NCBI GenBank assembly: GCA_031629035.1
Contig: JAVLUG010000001.1
Location: forward strand, 62,001 to 126,000
DNA: 64,000 nt
Reading direction: 5' to 3'
Source of the DNA: MVYY01 sp012517575
Lineage (GTDB): Bacteria > Bacteroidota > Bacteroidia > Bacteroidales > Paludibacteraceae
In this document: positions 1 to 8,780 of the stretch, piece by piece
Layout of the letters: the number at the start of each line of letters is the position of its first letter
Position numbering within the stretch: the first letter of the stretch is position 1
Made by a program: the position numbers and the translations under genes
Notes under the pieces: model-generated
The model's input: the letters and a program-made list of their open reading frames with translations, nothing else
The model's database searches: none
Told to the model about the DNA's origin: nothing

Positions 1-2
1 TT

Positions 3-770
3 TTTTCGACCGAATTGGGATACGGTTATCGCTCTAAATTTATAACGGCCAATTTGAATCTTTACCGTACCAGTTGGATGGATAAAACAATGGTTCGTTC
101 TTTTGGCTCCAATTCCGATGATGGAGTTGTCAATCTGAAAGGCGTTAATGCTCTTCATCAAGGGATAGAAATTGATTTTGTAAGTAAGCCCATGAAGAAT
201 CTCGAGCTGACGGGTATGTTGTCGCTTGGTGACTGGGAATGGACCAGCAACGCTACGGGATATGTATTTAATAAGGATGGCCAGCCAGTAAATGCAAGTG
301 GCTCCACAGTGGATAAAAATGGAAATGTGATCCAAATGTTTTCGGCCGATCATGCATTTGTCAATTTGAATTTAAAAGGTGTTAAAGTGGGCAACTCGGC
401 TCAAACCACTTTTGCTTTGGGTGCAAAATATAATTTCCTGAAAGATTTTTCTGCAGGATTGGATTATACGCATTATGCCCGCAACTATGCCAATTTTACC
501 ATAGCGGCTAACGTTGGAACAACCAATTATACCACGCCGTGGAAAATTCCGGCAGCAGGAATTTTTGACTTTAATGCCAATTACAAGTTCAAACTTCAAG
601 GATTTGATGCTACGTTGAATGGCGTAATCAATAATTTGCTGGATCAGGAATATATTACTGATGCTCAAGACTTGACGCCAACAACTTCTGCTTCCGACGA
701 ATGGAAAAATACCGCAGTATTGTATGGCTTTGGAAGAACCTATTCCATCAGTCTGCGAGTTAGATTTTAA
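3..770 (+). CDS. TonB-dependent outer-membrane receptor, C-terminal part
   Basis: This is the C-terminal end of a TonB-dependent receptor beta-barrel; the 5' end lies outside the window and the frame is open from the first bases. The visible part alternates aromatic and polar residues as membrane beta-strands do, contains a late-barrel strand of the type NGVINNLLDQEY, and ends in an arginine-phenylalanine pair (VRF), the usual barrel terminus for outer-membrane insertion. The substrate cannot be told from this fragment. The next gene codes for a large surface-type lipoprotein on the same strand, so the pair may work together as a receptor and surface partner. A hairpin with a T-run in the 100-bp gap may uncouple them. 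Confidence 0.85.
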   Translation, partial: FSTELGYGYRSKFITANLNLYRTSWMDKTMVRSFGSNSDDGVVNLKGVNALHQGIEIDFVSKPMKNLELTGMLSLGDWEWTSNATGYVFNKDGQPVNASGSTVDKNGNVIQMFSADHAFVNLNLKGVKVGNSAQTTFALGAKYNFLKDFSAGLDYTHYARNYANFTIAANVGTTNYTTPWKIPAAGIFDFNANYKFKLQGFDATLNGVINNLLDQEYITDAQDLTPTTSASDEWKNTAVLYGFGRTYSISLRVRF

Positions 771-807
771 GAAAAAATATTTTTAGTCATTCAGCAAAAC
801 AACTCAA

Positions 808-836
808 GAAATATCTGCTTTTGCGGTATTTTTTTC
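808..836 (+). terminator. Possible terminator or attenuator after the receptor
   Basis: An AAATA...TATTT stem with an inner GC/GC pair, a bulge and a TTTT loop is followed by a run of T. It sits between the receptor stop codon and the lipoprotein gene. The stem is imperfect, so this is a tentative call. Confidence 0.35.
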
Positions 837-870
837 AACAAGTTTTACAAATAAATTAAAATTACGACAT

Positions 871-2787
871 ATGAAAAAGCTTTTAATTTTTATCCTGTTA
901 TCTGTCATGATTGCACTGACCTTTTCGTCGTGCGATTATAACGAGGAAAATTTTTCGGGCTTGGATGAAATGACAACTTATCAAGAGGCTGTAAATTACG
1001 AATATACTATTTCCGAATCCGATTTCACAACCATCATTTCAGCCTTAAGGGCCAATAAAAATGCTCAAGATTCAGCTACTGCCAACTTGCTGAGCAGCAG
1101 CAAGATTTTTTCTGCTGCAGCTCCTGCTTCTACTTTAGTGCCTTATGTGCTGAAAAGCAAATTTTTTGGTGCAACAAACGGTTCTGCCGCTAAAGTTACC
1201 TATCAGTATAAAACAGGTTCGTACCAGTATTATCTGCTCACCCAGGCCGATTATAAAATTATTTGGAAGGAGGATTTCATTTACGCACTCACGCCTTCCA
1301 AATCACCACAAAGTGTGCTCCCTGGATTTTTGTCACAAAAGTTTGCTACGGCAAAGGAAGGCGATATTAAAATTTTGGAATATTCATATGCAACAACTGA
1401 TCCAATAAGAACCGAAGATACAATTGAATATTTTTTAGAGAACTTTGAATCTTATGATGCAGTATCAGTAAAGACAATTCCTGTTTCTTCAGATAATTCT
1501 TTTATTCTGAACAAGGATTTTCTGGGAACAAGAACGTGGGAATGTCGCACATATTCGAACAATAAATATGCACAGGTTACCTCTAATGCTTCAAACAGCG
1601 AAAATCAAGTCTGGTTGATAACCAAACAAATTGATTTGACAAATGCCAATGTTCCGTCTTTGACTTTTGATGTAAATGTTGGTTTCTATAATGCTGATTG
1701 TTTGAGTATTCTGATATCCGATAATTTTGATGGTACGGAAGCTGGCGTTGCCACTGCAACATGGACCGATGTTACATCGAGTTTTACTATTCCCCAAACA
1801 CCAACTTCCGGTTACGGTACGTTAACTTCTGCCGGAACGTTAAAGCTTTCTGCATTTAATGGGAAGAAAATTTATGTTGCATTCAAATATACAGGAGATG
1901 GAAGAGCAGATGCCAATCCCAAGAAAACTACTACTTATCAGATTGATAATGTTGTGGTTTCGGATATCAAAACGGTAAGTACAGTCACAGATCCTAAAAC
2001 TCAATTCAGTTATTATATTTATCAAGGCGGACAGTGGAATCTTGTAAATGCTTCTTTTTACCAATTGACAGAAGAAGATTACGCAAATATGGGCGTTGCA
2101 ACTTTGAGTGCTACTACGGCTCCGGGTTATTTGCCGGTATTGCTCAAAATAAAATTTCCCTTTGCACAGGAAGGAGCAACGAAAGTGGTTGTTTATAAAA
2201 CAAGTGCCACCAAAAATACAGCCGATGAATATATATACAAGTCGGGAGTTTGGTCGCCTATTTCGCTGATTGAAACCAGGACGGAACAATTTGTTTTTGC
2301 AGGCTGGGAGAATGGAGGCTGGATTTTTGACCCAACATTGCGAGTAACCATGAAAAAAGGTACCAATCCGACGGACGATTATATGCTGGTGGTAAATTAT
2401 GTAAAAGACAACTACGGAACAGAAACTCCTTCTTTACTCGGATACTATGGCACCAGTCTGCAATCGGAATATTATTATGGCTTTGCAGCTTATTATGGCA
2501 ATATTTCGTGGCGTGAATCCGACAGGGCTAAAGATCCAACTTATGCTGCCCTGACTACTGCCGAAGAAAAACAGAATTATCTCGATGAACGTACAAAAGA
2601 AGGGCTGGCCGTTTATTTAAGTCTGAAATTTCCCGATGCACAACCAAAAGTTAGCGGCGTTGATTTGTACTGCTATGTTACAACGGCTATATATAACGGT
2701 GTTACTACAACTAATTATGTTTACAAGTATCAGCGTGTGGATGGTGAACCGTTTGGTTGGAAGTATATAGAAAGCAATCCGTTATAA
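871..2787 (+). CDS. Large secreted lipoprotein with a choice-of-anchor J-like domain
   Basis: The 638-residue protein begins with a lipoprotein signal peptide; the lipobox cysteine is near residue 20 (FSSCDY), and the acidic residues after it fit surface export in Bacteroidetes. The middle (roughly residues 190-365) resembles the choice-of-anchor J / cleaved-adhesin beta-sandwich family: a WECRTYSN segment, a SEVWL-like strand (here NQVWLITKQIDL), a stretch on subtle start events (FDVNVGFYNADC) and a terminal YQIDNVVV strand. The flanking parts contain repeated tyrosine-rich segments (YYIYQGGQWNLV, DEYIYKSGVWSPI, NYVYKYQRVDG) that look like one small repeated module. No catalytic motif is visible. 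It follows a TonB receptor, so binding of a nutrient at the cell surface is a reasonable inference but not shown. Confidence 0.75.
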   Translation: MKKLLIFILLSVMIALTFSSCDYNEENFSGLDEMTTYQEAVNYEYTISESDFTTIISALRANKNAQDSATANLLSSSKIFSAAAPASTLVPYVLKSKFFGATNGSAAKVTYQYKTGSYQYYLLTQADYKIIWKEDFIYALTPSKSPQSVLPGFLSQKFATAKEGDIKILEYSYATTDPIRTEDTIEYFLENFESYDAVSVKTIPVSSDNSFILNKDFLGTRTWECRTYSNNKYAQVTSNASNSENQVWLITKQIDLTNANVPSLTFDVNVGFYNADCLSILISDNFDGTEAGVATATWTDVTSSFTIPQTPTSGYGTLTSAGTLKLSAFNGKKIYVAFKYTGDGRADANPKKTTTYQIDNVVVSDIKTVSTVTDPKTQFSYYIYQGGQWNLVNASFYQLTEEDYANMGVATLSATTAPGYLPVLLKIKFPFAQEGATKVVVYKTSATKNTADEYIYKSGVWSPISLIETRTEQFVFAGWENGGWIFDPTLRVTMKKGTNPTDDYMLVVNYVKDNYGTETPSLLGYYGTSLQSEYYYGFAAYYGNISWRESDRAKDPTYAALTTAEEKQNYLDERTKEGLAVYLSLKFPDAQPKVSGVDLYCYVTTAIYNGVTTTNYVYKYQRVDGEPFGWKYIESNPL

Positions 2788-2812
2788 TTTTTTCTAATTT
2801 TTAGTGTTTTTC

Positions 2813-2841
2813 AAAAGGCCGGTGTTTATTACCGGCTTTTT
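2813..2841 (+). terminator. Rho-independent terminator after the lipoprotein gene
   Basis: A GCCGGT stem pairs with ACCGGC over a 7-base loop, flanked by A's on the left and a T-run on the right. It lies 25 bases after the stop codon. Confidence 0.8.
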
Positions 2842-3005
2842 GCTTAAGTGACAATCTTTATTCAATGAATTGAGCATTTTCTCCACGAAAAACTATTATC
2901 TTTGCCAATACTGAATTTTACAGAATTATTTGAAGTTTACATCGACAAAAAACAAAAAATTGGCTAATTCTAATTAGAATTTTTAATAAAAACACATAAA
3001 AACTT

Positions 3006-3467
3006 ATGAGAAAACAATTGAAAATTGCATTGGTAGCACACGATAACCGAAAAGCCGACATGGTGGAATGGGCAGTTTACAATGCTGATATGCTATCACA
3101 ACACAAATTGATTTGTACAGGAACAACAGGAAAACTCATTCAAAGGGCAATGGTAGAGAAGGGGGTTCAGGTGGATATTACCTGCATGCACTCGGGGCCA
3201 TTAGGAGGTGATGCAGAAATTGCTGCATTGGTAGTGCAGAAACAGATTAATCTGGCTGTTTTTCTCATTGATGATTTGAATCCACAACCACATGAAGCCG
3301 ATATTCAAATGTTGCTCCGTCAGTGCAGAATTCATAATGTTCCTATTGCATGTAACCGTTATAGCGCCGATTTGATGATTACCAGCACACTATGGGACGA
3401 TGAAAGTTATGTTCCGACCGAGCCAAAGTATGTGAAATTTGTCAGAGAAGATTTATTTAATTTTTGA
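3006..3467 (+). CDS. mgsA: Methylglyoxal synthase
   Basis: Converts dihydroxyacetone phosphate to methylglyoxal and phosphate (EC 4.2.3.3), a cytosolic bypass that frees phosphate when triose phosphates build up. The 153-residue length is typical. Family signatures are all present: the N-terminal ALVAHDNRK strand with the phosphate-binding lysine, TGTTG (phosphate loop), SGPLGGD with the catalytic aspartate, DDLNPQPHEAD with the substrate histidine, and the NVPIACNRYSAD segment near the end. The gene stands alone, between a terminator and an aminopeptidase gene on the same strand. A TATCTTTG box at 2897-2904 resembles a Bacteroidetes -7 element, but no good -33 box precedes it. Confidence 0.96.
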   Translation: MRKQLKIALVAHDNRKADMVEWAVYNADMLSQHKLICTGTTGKLIQRAMVEKGVQVDITCMHSGPLGGDAEIAALVVQKQINLAVFLIDDLNPQPHEADIQMLLRQCRIHNVPIACNRYSADLMITSTLWDDESYVPTEPKYVKFVREDLFNF

Positions 3468-3590
3468 ATGAAGGTTTTAGTTTGTCAAAGTGATTTATAA
3501 TAATTTTCACTTTCAAATAATTGTTTCATTTTCAAAATATTGTGATCAAAAAATCTCGAAAAATCGGGAAAACAATTAAAATAAATATTG

Positions 3591-5369
3591 ATGCAAAACA
3601 TCCAAGAAAGAATCTCAGCATTGCGCAATGAGATGAAAATAAATGATATTGCCGCCTGCATAATTCCCAGTAGCGATCCGCATGCCAGCGAATATATAGC
3701 TGATTATTGGAAAGAACGTGAATGGATTTCAGGTTTTAACGGTTCGGCGGGGACAGTTGTGATTACACAAACAAGAGCTGCTTTGTGGACAGATTCCCGA
3801 TATTTTTTACAGGCAGAAAATCAGTTGAAAGGCTCCGGCATTGAACTTATGAAGGAAGGATTGCCGGAAACGTTGAGCTGGACTGATTGGCTGGCAGAAG
3901 AGTTGAAAAATAGCGAAAAGGTGGGAATAAATACGCAAATGTTTTCTTACAATACTTTCAATCATCTGAAGAATGAATTGGGAAAGAAAGGAATTTTGAT
4001 GATTTCTGTCGATTTGATTGGCAAAATATGGAAAAATCGACCAGCACTGCCTTCACAGCCTTTTTATATTTACGATATTCGATTTGCGGGAGAAACGGCA
4101 AGCAATAAACTGGCCTCGTTACGAGAACAAATGAAAAAGAACCAAGCAGATACTTTTGTGATTTCGGCTTTGGATGAAATTGCATGGTTGTTCAACATCA
4201 GAGGAAACGATGTGGATTTTAATCCGGTAGTGATTGCTTATGCAATGGTTGAACTCGACAAGGCTATACTTTTTGTCGATCCGAAAAAAGTAACTGACAA
4301 AAGCGCTGCCTTTCTTCAAGAACAGGGCATAACCATAGAGCCGTATAACGATATTTATTTGCAACTGAAGAAACTTTCTGCGAACAAAAGAATCTGGATT
4401 GATGGTTCAAAATTAAATGCTGCACTTTATGAAGCCATTCCGTCACATTGTACAGTTATTAATTCAATGTCGCCGGTTTTGAAAATGAAGAGTGTAAAAA
4501 ATAAAATAGAACTGGAAGGAACACGGCAGGCAATGATAAGAGATGGCGTAGCGTTGGTAAAATTTTTCAAGTGGCTCGAAGAGAATCTTTTATCTACAGA
4601 AATCAGTGAAATTTCCGCTGCGGAAAAGTTGCTCGAATTCAGGCAGCAACAGGATAATTTTGTTTCTGAAAGTTTTGACACCATTTGCGGATATGCCGGA
4701 CATGGAGCCATAGTCCATTATCATGCCGAGCCGGGAACGGACGTCGTTTTAAAACCTGAAAATCTATTGTTGGTCGATTCGGGAGGTCAATATTTCGATG
4801 GAACAACCGATATAACCCGAACCATAGCTTTAGGAATTCCAACCCAGCAGCAAAAAACCGATTATACGCTCGTATTGAAAGGTCATATTGCACTTGCAAA
4901 AGCTAAATTTCCGATAAATACACGAGGTTCACAGCTCGATATTCTTGCACACAAATGGCTCTGGGACAATGGTTTGAATTACGGACACGGAACCGGACAT
5001 GGAGTCGGACATTTTCTTTGCGTTCATGAAGGGCCACAAAATATCCGAATGGATGAAAATCCTGCTGTGCTTTTGCCGGGGATGATTGTTTCCGACGAAC
5101 CGGGACTTTATCGAACCAATGCTTATGGCATACGCATTGAAAATCTCGTGCACGTCGTGGAAGACGAAAAAACGGAATTTGGTGATTTTCTTTGTTTCGA
5201 AACGCTCACTCTTTTCCCTTACGATCACTCGCTGATTGAACTTTCCATGCTCACTGAAGACGAAATTAATTGGATGAATTCCTATCAGAAAAAAGTGTTG
5301 GAAAAGCTTTCTCCTTATTTGAATGAAGAAGAAAAGCATTGGCTGCAGAAAAAATGTGTTTCTTTGTAA
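3591..5369 (+). CDS. pepP: Xaa-Pro aminopeptidase, M24B family, three-domain type
   Basis: A 592-residue cytosolic metallopeptidase that removes N-terminal residues preceding proline. It has two creatinase-type N domains (about residues 1-290) before the pita-bread catalytic domain, the long layout of eukaryotic XPNPEP1 rather than the shorter E. coli PepP. All five metal ligands of the M24 site are visible: two aspartates in VDSGGQYFDGTTDITRT (about 395 and 406), histidine in GTGHGVGHF (about 470), glutamate in SDEPG (about 503) and glutamate in GIRIEN (about 517). The frame is open from a TTG at 3588, but the ATG at 3591 is the natural start. A long perfect hairpin follows the gene. Confidence 0.93.
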   Translation: MQNIQERISALRNEMKINDIAACIIPSSDPHASEYIADYWKEREWISGFNGSAGTVVITQTRAALWTDSRYFLQAENQLKGSGIELMKEGLPETLSWTDWLAEELKNSEKVGINTQMFSYNTFNHLKNELGKKGILMISVDLIGKIWKNRPALPSQPFYIYDIRFAGETASNKLASLREQMKKNQADTFVISALDEIAWLFNIRGNDVDFNPVVIAYAMVELDKAILFVDPKKVTDKSAAFLQEQGITIEPYNDIYLQLKKLSANKRIWIDGSKLNAALYEAIPSHCTVINSMSPVLKMKSVKNKIELEGTRQAMIRDGVALVKFFKWLEENLLSTEISEISAAEKLLEFRQQQDNFVSESFDTICGYAGHGAIVHYHAEPGTDVVLKPENLLLVDSGGQYFDGTTDITRTIALGIPTQQQKTDYTLVLKGHIALAKAKFPINTRGSQLDILAHKWLWDNGLNYGHGTGHGVGHFLCVHEGPQNIRMDENPAVLLPGMIVSDEPGLYRTNAYGIRIENLVHVVEDEKTEFGDFLCFETLTLFPYDHSLIELSMLTEDEINWMNSYQKKVLEKLSPYLNEEEKHWLQKKCVSL

Positions 5370-5421
5370 ATCAGTTTTTTAAAAAAAGAATTGTTCAATT
5401 TGCTTTCAAATTGAAATTCCT

Positions 5422-5463
5422 AAAAAATATCTGACTTACAACAACATAAGTCAGATATTTTTT
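5422..5463. terminator. Bidirectional terminator between convergent genes
   Basis: A perfect 17-bp stem (A6-TATCTGACTTA against its complement) with an 8-base loop has A-runs on one side and T-runs on the other, so it can end transcription from both the aminopeptidase gene and the convergent minus-strand gene. Confidence 0.92.
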
Positions 5464-5483
5464 GTCGAATTGTTGTTTCGCGC

Positions 5484-7913
5484 TTAGTTGATTTTAATGA
5501 ATTTACCTGTTTTTATACTCTTTTCGCTGTATGTTTGAACCATATACCAGCCATTGGAAAGTGTTGACACATCCAGCTTTTCTCCCTTATAATTATCTAT
5601 TTTCATTATAATTCTTCCTTGCACATCCAAAATTTGTACTTTGGCATTTTGTGCCGACTGTGGAAGGTATATGAAATCTTTGGCCGGATTTGGATAAATT
5701 ATCAGCGATGTAACTGCATATTTCAATCCGGAAGGCATTTTGGCAACCACACCCGTTTCGGTAATTTCGTAATTGACGTTTTCTACAATATCGGCATCTG
5801 TTGTCAATGTTACCGTGTTGACCGATTCCATTGGTTTCCCATCAACATTTACCAGAATTCGATACGAACCTGCCGGCACATTTTCAAAACGATAGTTTCC
5901 ATTTTCATCAGTTTGTGTGTGATCAATAATGGAATTATCTACTGTGTTTTGCAAATAAACATCGTAAATCGGCAACACTCCATTATTATTGATTAGCTGT
6001 ACTTTCATTATTTGTTGAACAGCCTCCGGTTGGCTGATAAAAATTTTACCAACAATTACTCCTTGAGCTGTCGGATTTACAGGTGTTGGAATAGCTTGCA
6101 TATCAATGCAATATACAGCTCCTTCGGCAAGTGGATCGGTATTGTAAGATATAGCAGTTGCATTTTCCCAAAGTAAAACGTTGGGATAGTAAGTATTCAA
6201 TCCGTTTTGATTTTGCAGTGCCTTCAAATAATAAACGCCTTCGCCCAACTCGATTTCTTGTTTACCATCAGCATTCATCGTAATTTTATCAAGTGTAATG
6301 AGCTCATTGTCGGTTTGTTTCAGGATTTGCATATCTGCGCCCGGCAATGGATTGCCACCAAGCTTGATTTGGGTTTTCAACTTACCTGTACGATAGTAGG
6401 AGATATATTCATCCGATACCGGACGGCCATATTTGTCGTTGGCTTTTCTTAAAAAAATCGGTAGATTATCAGCATAATAGGAAGAATAAAGCATCATAAA
6501 ATCGGGCAGGTTGATAATGATTTCGTTATCTTCGTTGATAACCAGCAATCCTTTTTCTGTTCCGGTAAATACAAATTCAATTTTTTCGTCGGCACAAGTC
6601 GAATAGTAATTTGCAGTTTGGAAAGTCCATGTGCTTTTGTCGGGAATAGGAATAGATTTATAGGTACTAAAATCTTCGTTCATTATTACCAATGCATCGT
6701 CGGTAAATTTTACGAATTTCACGTTTCCATTTTTGTCTTTAATCAAATCGTTAAATTCTCCAATTACTTCAAAGTTGGGAATACTTAATGCTTCAATAGC
6801 TCCTGTTTCCCAATTCCAACTCAATACCACATCTTTGTCCTGTTGTGGTAAATATACTACGCCACTGATACTGAGATCGCCGTCGATAGTTTTAATCAAC
6901 TCTCCATTCAGATTTACCAGGTAGATTTTGCTATTGTAAGTTGTAGCTCCATTTCCATCTTTTGTTTGATAGGTAACCGTGTGATAGAAGTAAGCAGCAT
7001 GTTTTCCGAAAAGAGGTTGATAAGTATTGGCTGAATATAAATTTTCGATGGGGATATCGTATCCGACATTTGAAATTTTTTTGTAGAGTGAAAAATCTTT
7101 GTTGTAAATCCACATGTCAAGTGCATTTTCATGATTTCCTGAGGAATGTCCGTTATAATATCTTTCAAAGTTGTTGTTGGTAGTGAGTATTCTTTCTTCT
7201 CCGTCAATATTGAAAAATAGATTTTGCTCATTTGTTGCATAATAAATTCCAGATTGCATTCCGTTGAAATTCGAGAAAGTCGTGCCTCGTGGAAAAGTAA
7301 AAATTGTTTGGCCTGTAGCCACATCAGTTACCACCGAAGTATGTACCTGAAAAGTTTCCCAACCCGATCTTCCAGTTTCGGGATCATTCCAGGAGATTGT
7401 ATCCCAGTCCTGACAGTCGGAAATTAGCCTGTTTTTTCCATCTTGCATATAGAGTTGATAACCCATCCATGAAGTTGGCACTTTGCCAACTTGTTGCTGG
7501 TTTTCGTCCATAATATGAATGTCTTGAAAAAACCTAAAACCAGATTCATCATCAACAAATCCTTCAGTTTGGTAAAGAAAATAATATCGAGCATGGTTGT
7601 CAATTAAATTCTCTGCAACACTTACTCCTCCATGACCGAAGAAGAATTGTGCGCCATCAGCAGGAACGGGCGCTTGAAAATTCTTAAAAAGCATAAAATC
7701 AGGTAAATAAATCGACGCGGAAAGCTCTGATGTTGTGTCGGTTACCGGTATTTGATCAATTTTTAATAGAACTTCCCCTGCTTTTTTCAAATCAAATTTT
7801 TTAACAAAAGCCGTGTTATCGTGGTCTAATTGTTTTCCGGGTCTGTATTGTTGACCATACATGAAGGAAATTGCTCCCAACAAACCGAATAGAATAAGTA
7901 GTTTTGTTCTCAT
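5484..7913 (-). CDS. Secreted T9SS cargo protein with Cna-B-like domain
   Basis: An 809-residue protein with a signal peptide (cleavage near the MYGQ at residue 20) and a type IX secretion C-terminal sorting domain: SLIIYPNPAKDF followed by the VQILDVQGR and WYMVQTYS strands and a basic C-terminus. The long middle has a repeated pattern of hydrophobic strand, NxDGE and Y-rich turns that suggests a beta-propeller-like fold but no family I recognise. Around residues 650-705 a CnaB/SdrD-like module is clear (TDENGNYRFENVPAGSYRI), the kind that acts as a stalk. No catalytic residues can be named. The product is presumably exported across the outer membrane and held on the surface or released. It stands alone between a bidirectional terminator and the dispersed repeat. 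Confidence 0.8.
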   Translation of the reverse strand: MRTKLLILFGLLGAISFMYGQQYRPGKQLDHDNTAFVKKFDLKKAGEVLLKIDQIPVTDTTSELSASIYLPDFMLFKNFQAPVPADGAQFFFGHGGVSVAENLIDNHARYYFLYQTEGFVDDESGFRFFQDIHIMDENQQQVGKVPTSWMGYQLYMQDGKNRLISDCQDWDTISWNDPETGRSGWETFQVHTSVVTDVATGQTIFTFPRGTTFSNFNGMQSGIYYATNEQNLFFNIDGEERILTTNNNFERYYNGHSSGNHENALDMWIYNKDFSLYKKISNVGYDIPIENLYSANTYQPLFGKHAAYFYHTVTYQTKDGNGATTYNSKIYLVNLNGELIKTIDGDLSISGVVYLPQQDKDVVLSWNWETGAIEALSIPNFEVIGEFNDLIKDKNGNVKFVKFTDDALVIMNEDFSTYKSIPIPDKSTWTFQTANYYSTCADEKIEFVFTGTEKGLLVINEDNEIIINLPDFMMLYSSYYADNLPIFLRKANDKYGRPVSDEYISYYRTGKLKTQIKLGGNPLPGADMQILKQTDNELITLDKITMNADGKQEIELGEGVYYLKALQNQNGLNTYYPNVLLWENATAISYNTDPLAEGAVYCIDMQAIPTPVNPTAQGVIVGKIFISQPEAVQQIMKVQLINNNGVLPIYDVYLQNTVDNSIIDHTQTDENGNYRFENVPAGSYRILVNVDGKPMESVNTVTLTTDADIVENVNYEITETGVVAKMPSGLKYAVTSLIIYPNPAKDFIYLPQSAQNAKVQILDVQGRIIMKIDNYKGEKLDVSTLSNGWYMVQTYSEKSIKTGKFIKIN

Positions 7914-8042
7914 GGCATTATTAATTTAAGTTAGTGTTTCTAAAATACTTTCAAACAAAATTAATCAATACTCACGAAGATAGGTAAGCATTTGGTACAA
8001 ATTTTCAAGCAAATCGTAAAAATCTTAAAGATTCTACAGTAA

Positions 8043-8457
8043 ATCCCAGATTCAGCATAGAGAAAACACGGTTAAAACTAATTGTAAGTTAGTCTATAAA
8101 GTTCGGAATTTAGCCTAATTGTTTATAATGAATAAGTTAACGTGAGTTCGATAGATGAAGATAAATATTATACAAGCAATTATAAATTAAGGTAATAAGG
8201 TTGATGAAAAGGATGTATTCATATGTTACGAAGGTTAGTTGTGTCAAATAAGGCCTTTATATTCGGAAAACGAACCTTGTTTTTTTATTAAAACCTTAGT
8301 AACGTTAATCAACAACAAGAATAAACCTTATTATCTTACTAATTATCAACTTTCTATATAATTAAAACAGGTAAATCGTTATACCGAACGCACGTTAAGT
8401 TACGTTCATTGAGTTGCAGAAATCATATTTAATATTTTTGAATGCGTAATCTGGGTT
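8043..8457 (-). repeat. Dispersed MITE-like element, copy A (inverted)
   Basis: A 415-bp non-coding repeat whose reverse complement matches copies B (17537-17955) and C (60173-60590) along its whole length with scattered substitutions and small indels. In its own orientation it starts AACCCAGATTACGCATT and ends with a near-complement of that sequence, so the ends form an imperfect terminal inverted repeat. It fills most of the gap between the T9SS gene and tRNA-Leu. No reading frame of note lies inside it and no clear target-site duplication is visible. The rest of the gap (7914-8042 and 8458-8594) is AT-rich, with nothing recognised beyond a possible -7 box (minus strand) at 7975-7982. Confidence 0.9.
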
Positions 8458-8594
8458 AATTGTATTTTTTCCAAATGGATTTTTTCTGTAAAGAGTAATA
8501 AATTGCCAAATTCTTTGTTAATTTATTGATTTTCAAAATTAAAAAAAATTGTCGGCAAAAGTTACTGACTCATTATGCGGTGAATGTATAAAAC

Positions 8595-8625
8595 TTGTAA
8601 TATCTTGAAAAATTTCGTATCTTCG
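8595..8625 (+). promoter_or_regulatory. Promoter of tRNA-Leu
   Basis: TTG at 8595-8597, a 20-base spacer and TATCTTCG at 8618-8625 match the Bacteroidetes primary sigma consensus with one mismatch in the -7 box. The tRNA begins 18 bases after the box. Confidence 0.65.
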
Positions 8626-8642
8626 TGCCCAATAATTTTTAT

Positions 8643-8724
8643 GCGGTTGTGGCGTAATTGGTAGCCGCGCCAGACTTAGGATCTGGTGCCGAAAGGCGTG
8701 GGGGTTCGAGTCCCTTCAGCCGCA
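8643..8724 (+). tRNA. tRNA-Leu (anticodon TAG)
   Basis: Folds as a class II tRNA. The acceptor GCGGTTG pairs with CAGCCGC, the anticodon arm CCAGA-CTTAGGA-TCTGG carries TAG, a short variable arm (GCC GAAA GGC) follows, and the T arm is GGGGG-TTCGAGT-CCCTT. The discriminator is A and the CCA end is not encoded. Confidence 0.95.
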
Positions 8725-8726
8725 CG

Positions 8727-8764
8727 AAAAAACCGGTTATCATTTTTGGATAGCCGGTTTTTTT
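8727..8764. terminator. Terminator after tRNA-Leu
   Basis: AAAAAACCGGTTATC pairs with GATAGCCGGTTTTTT over a 7-base loop, with one G-T pair, and lies directly after the tRNA. It can also serve the convergent DUF4301 gene. Confidence 0.9.
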
Positions 8765-8780
8765 GTATTCTAATGATTTC

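Noticed and set aside
2870..2904. A full promoter for mgsA
   Set aside because: The TATCTTTG box is good, but the only TTG upstream is 24 bases away, too far for the usual spacing.
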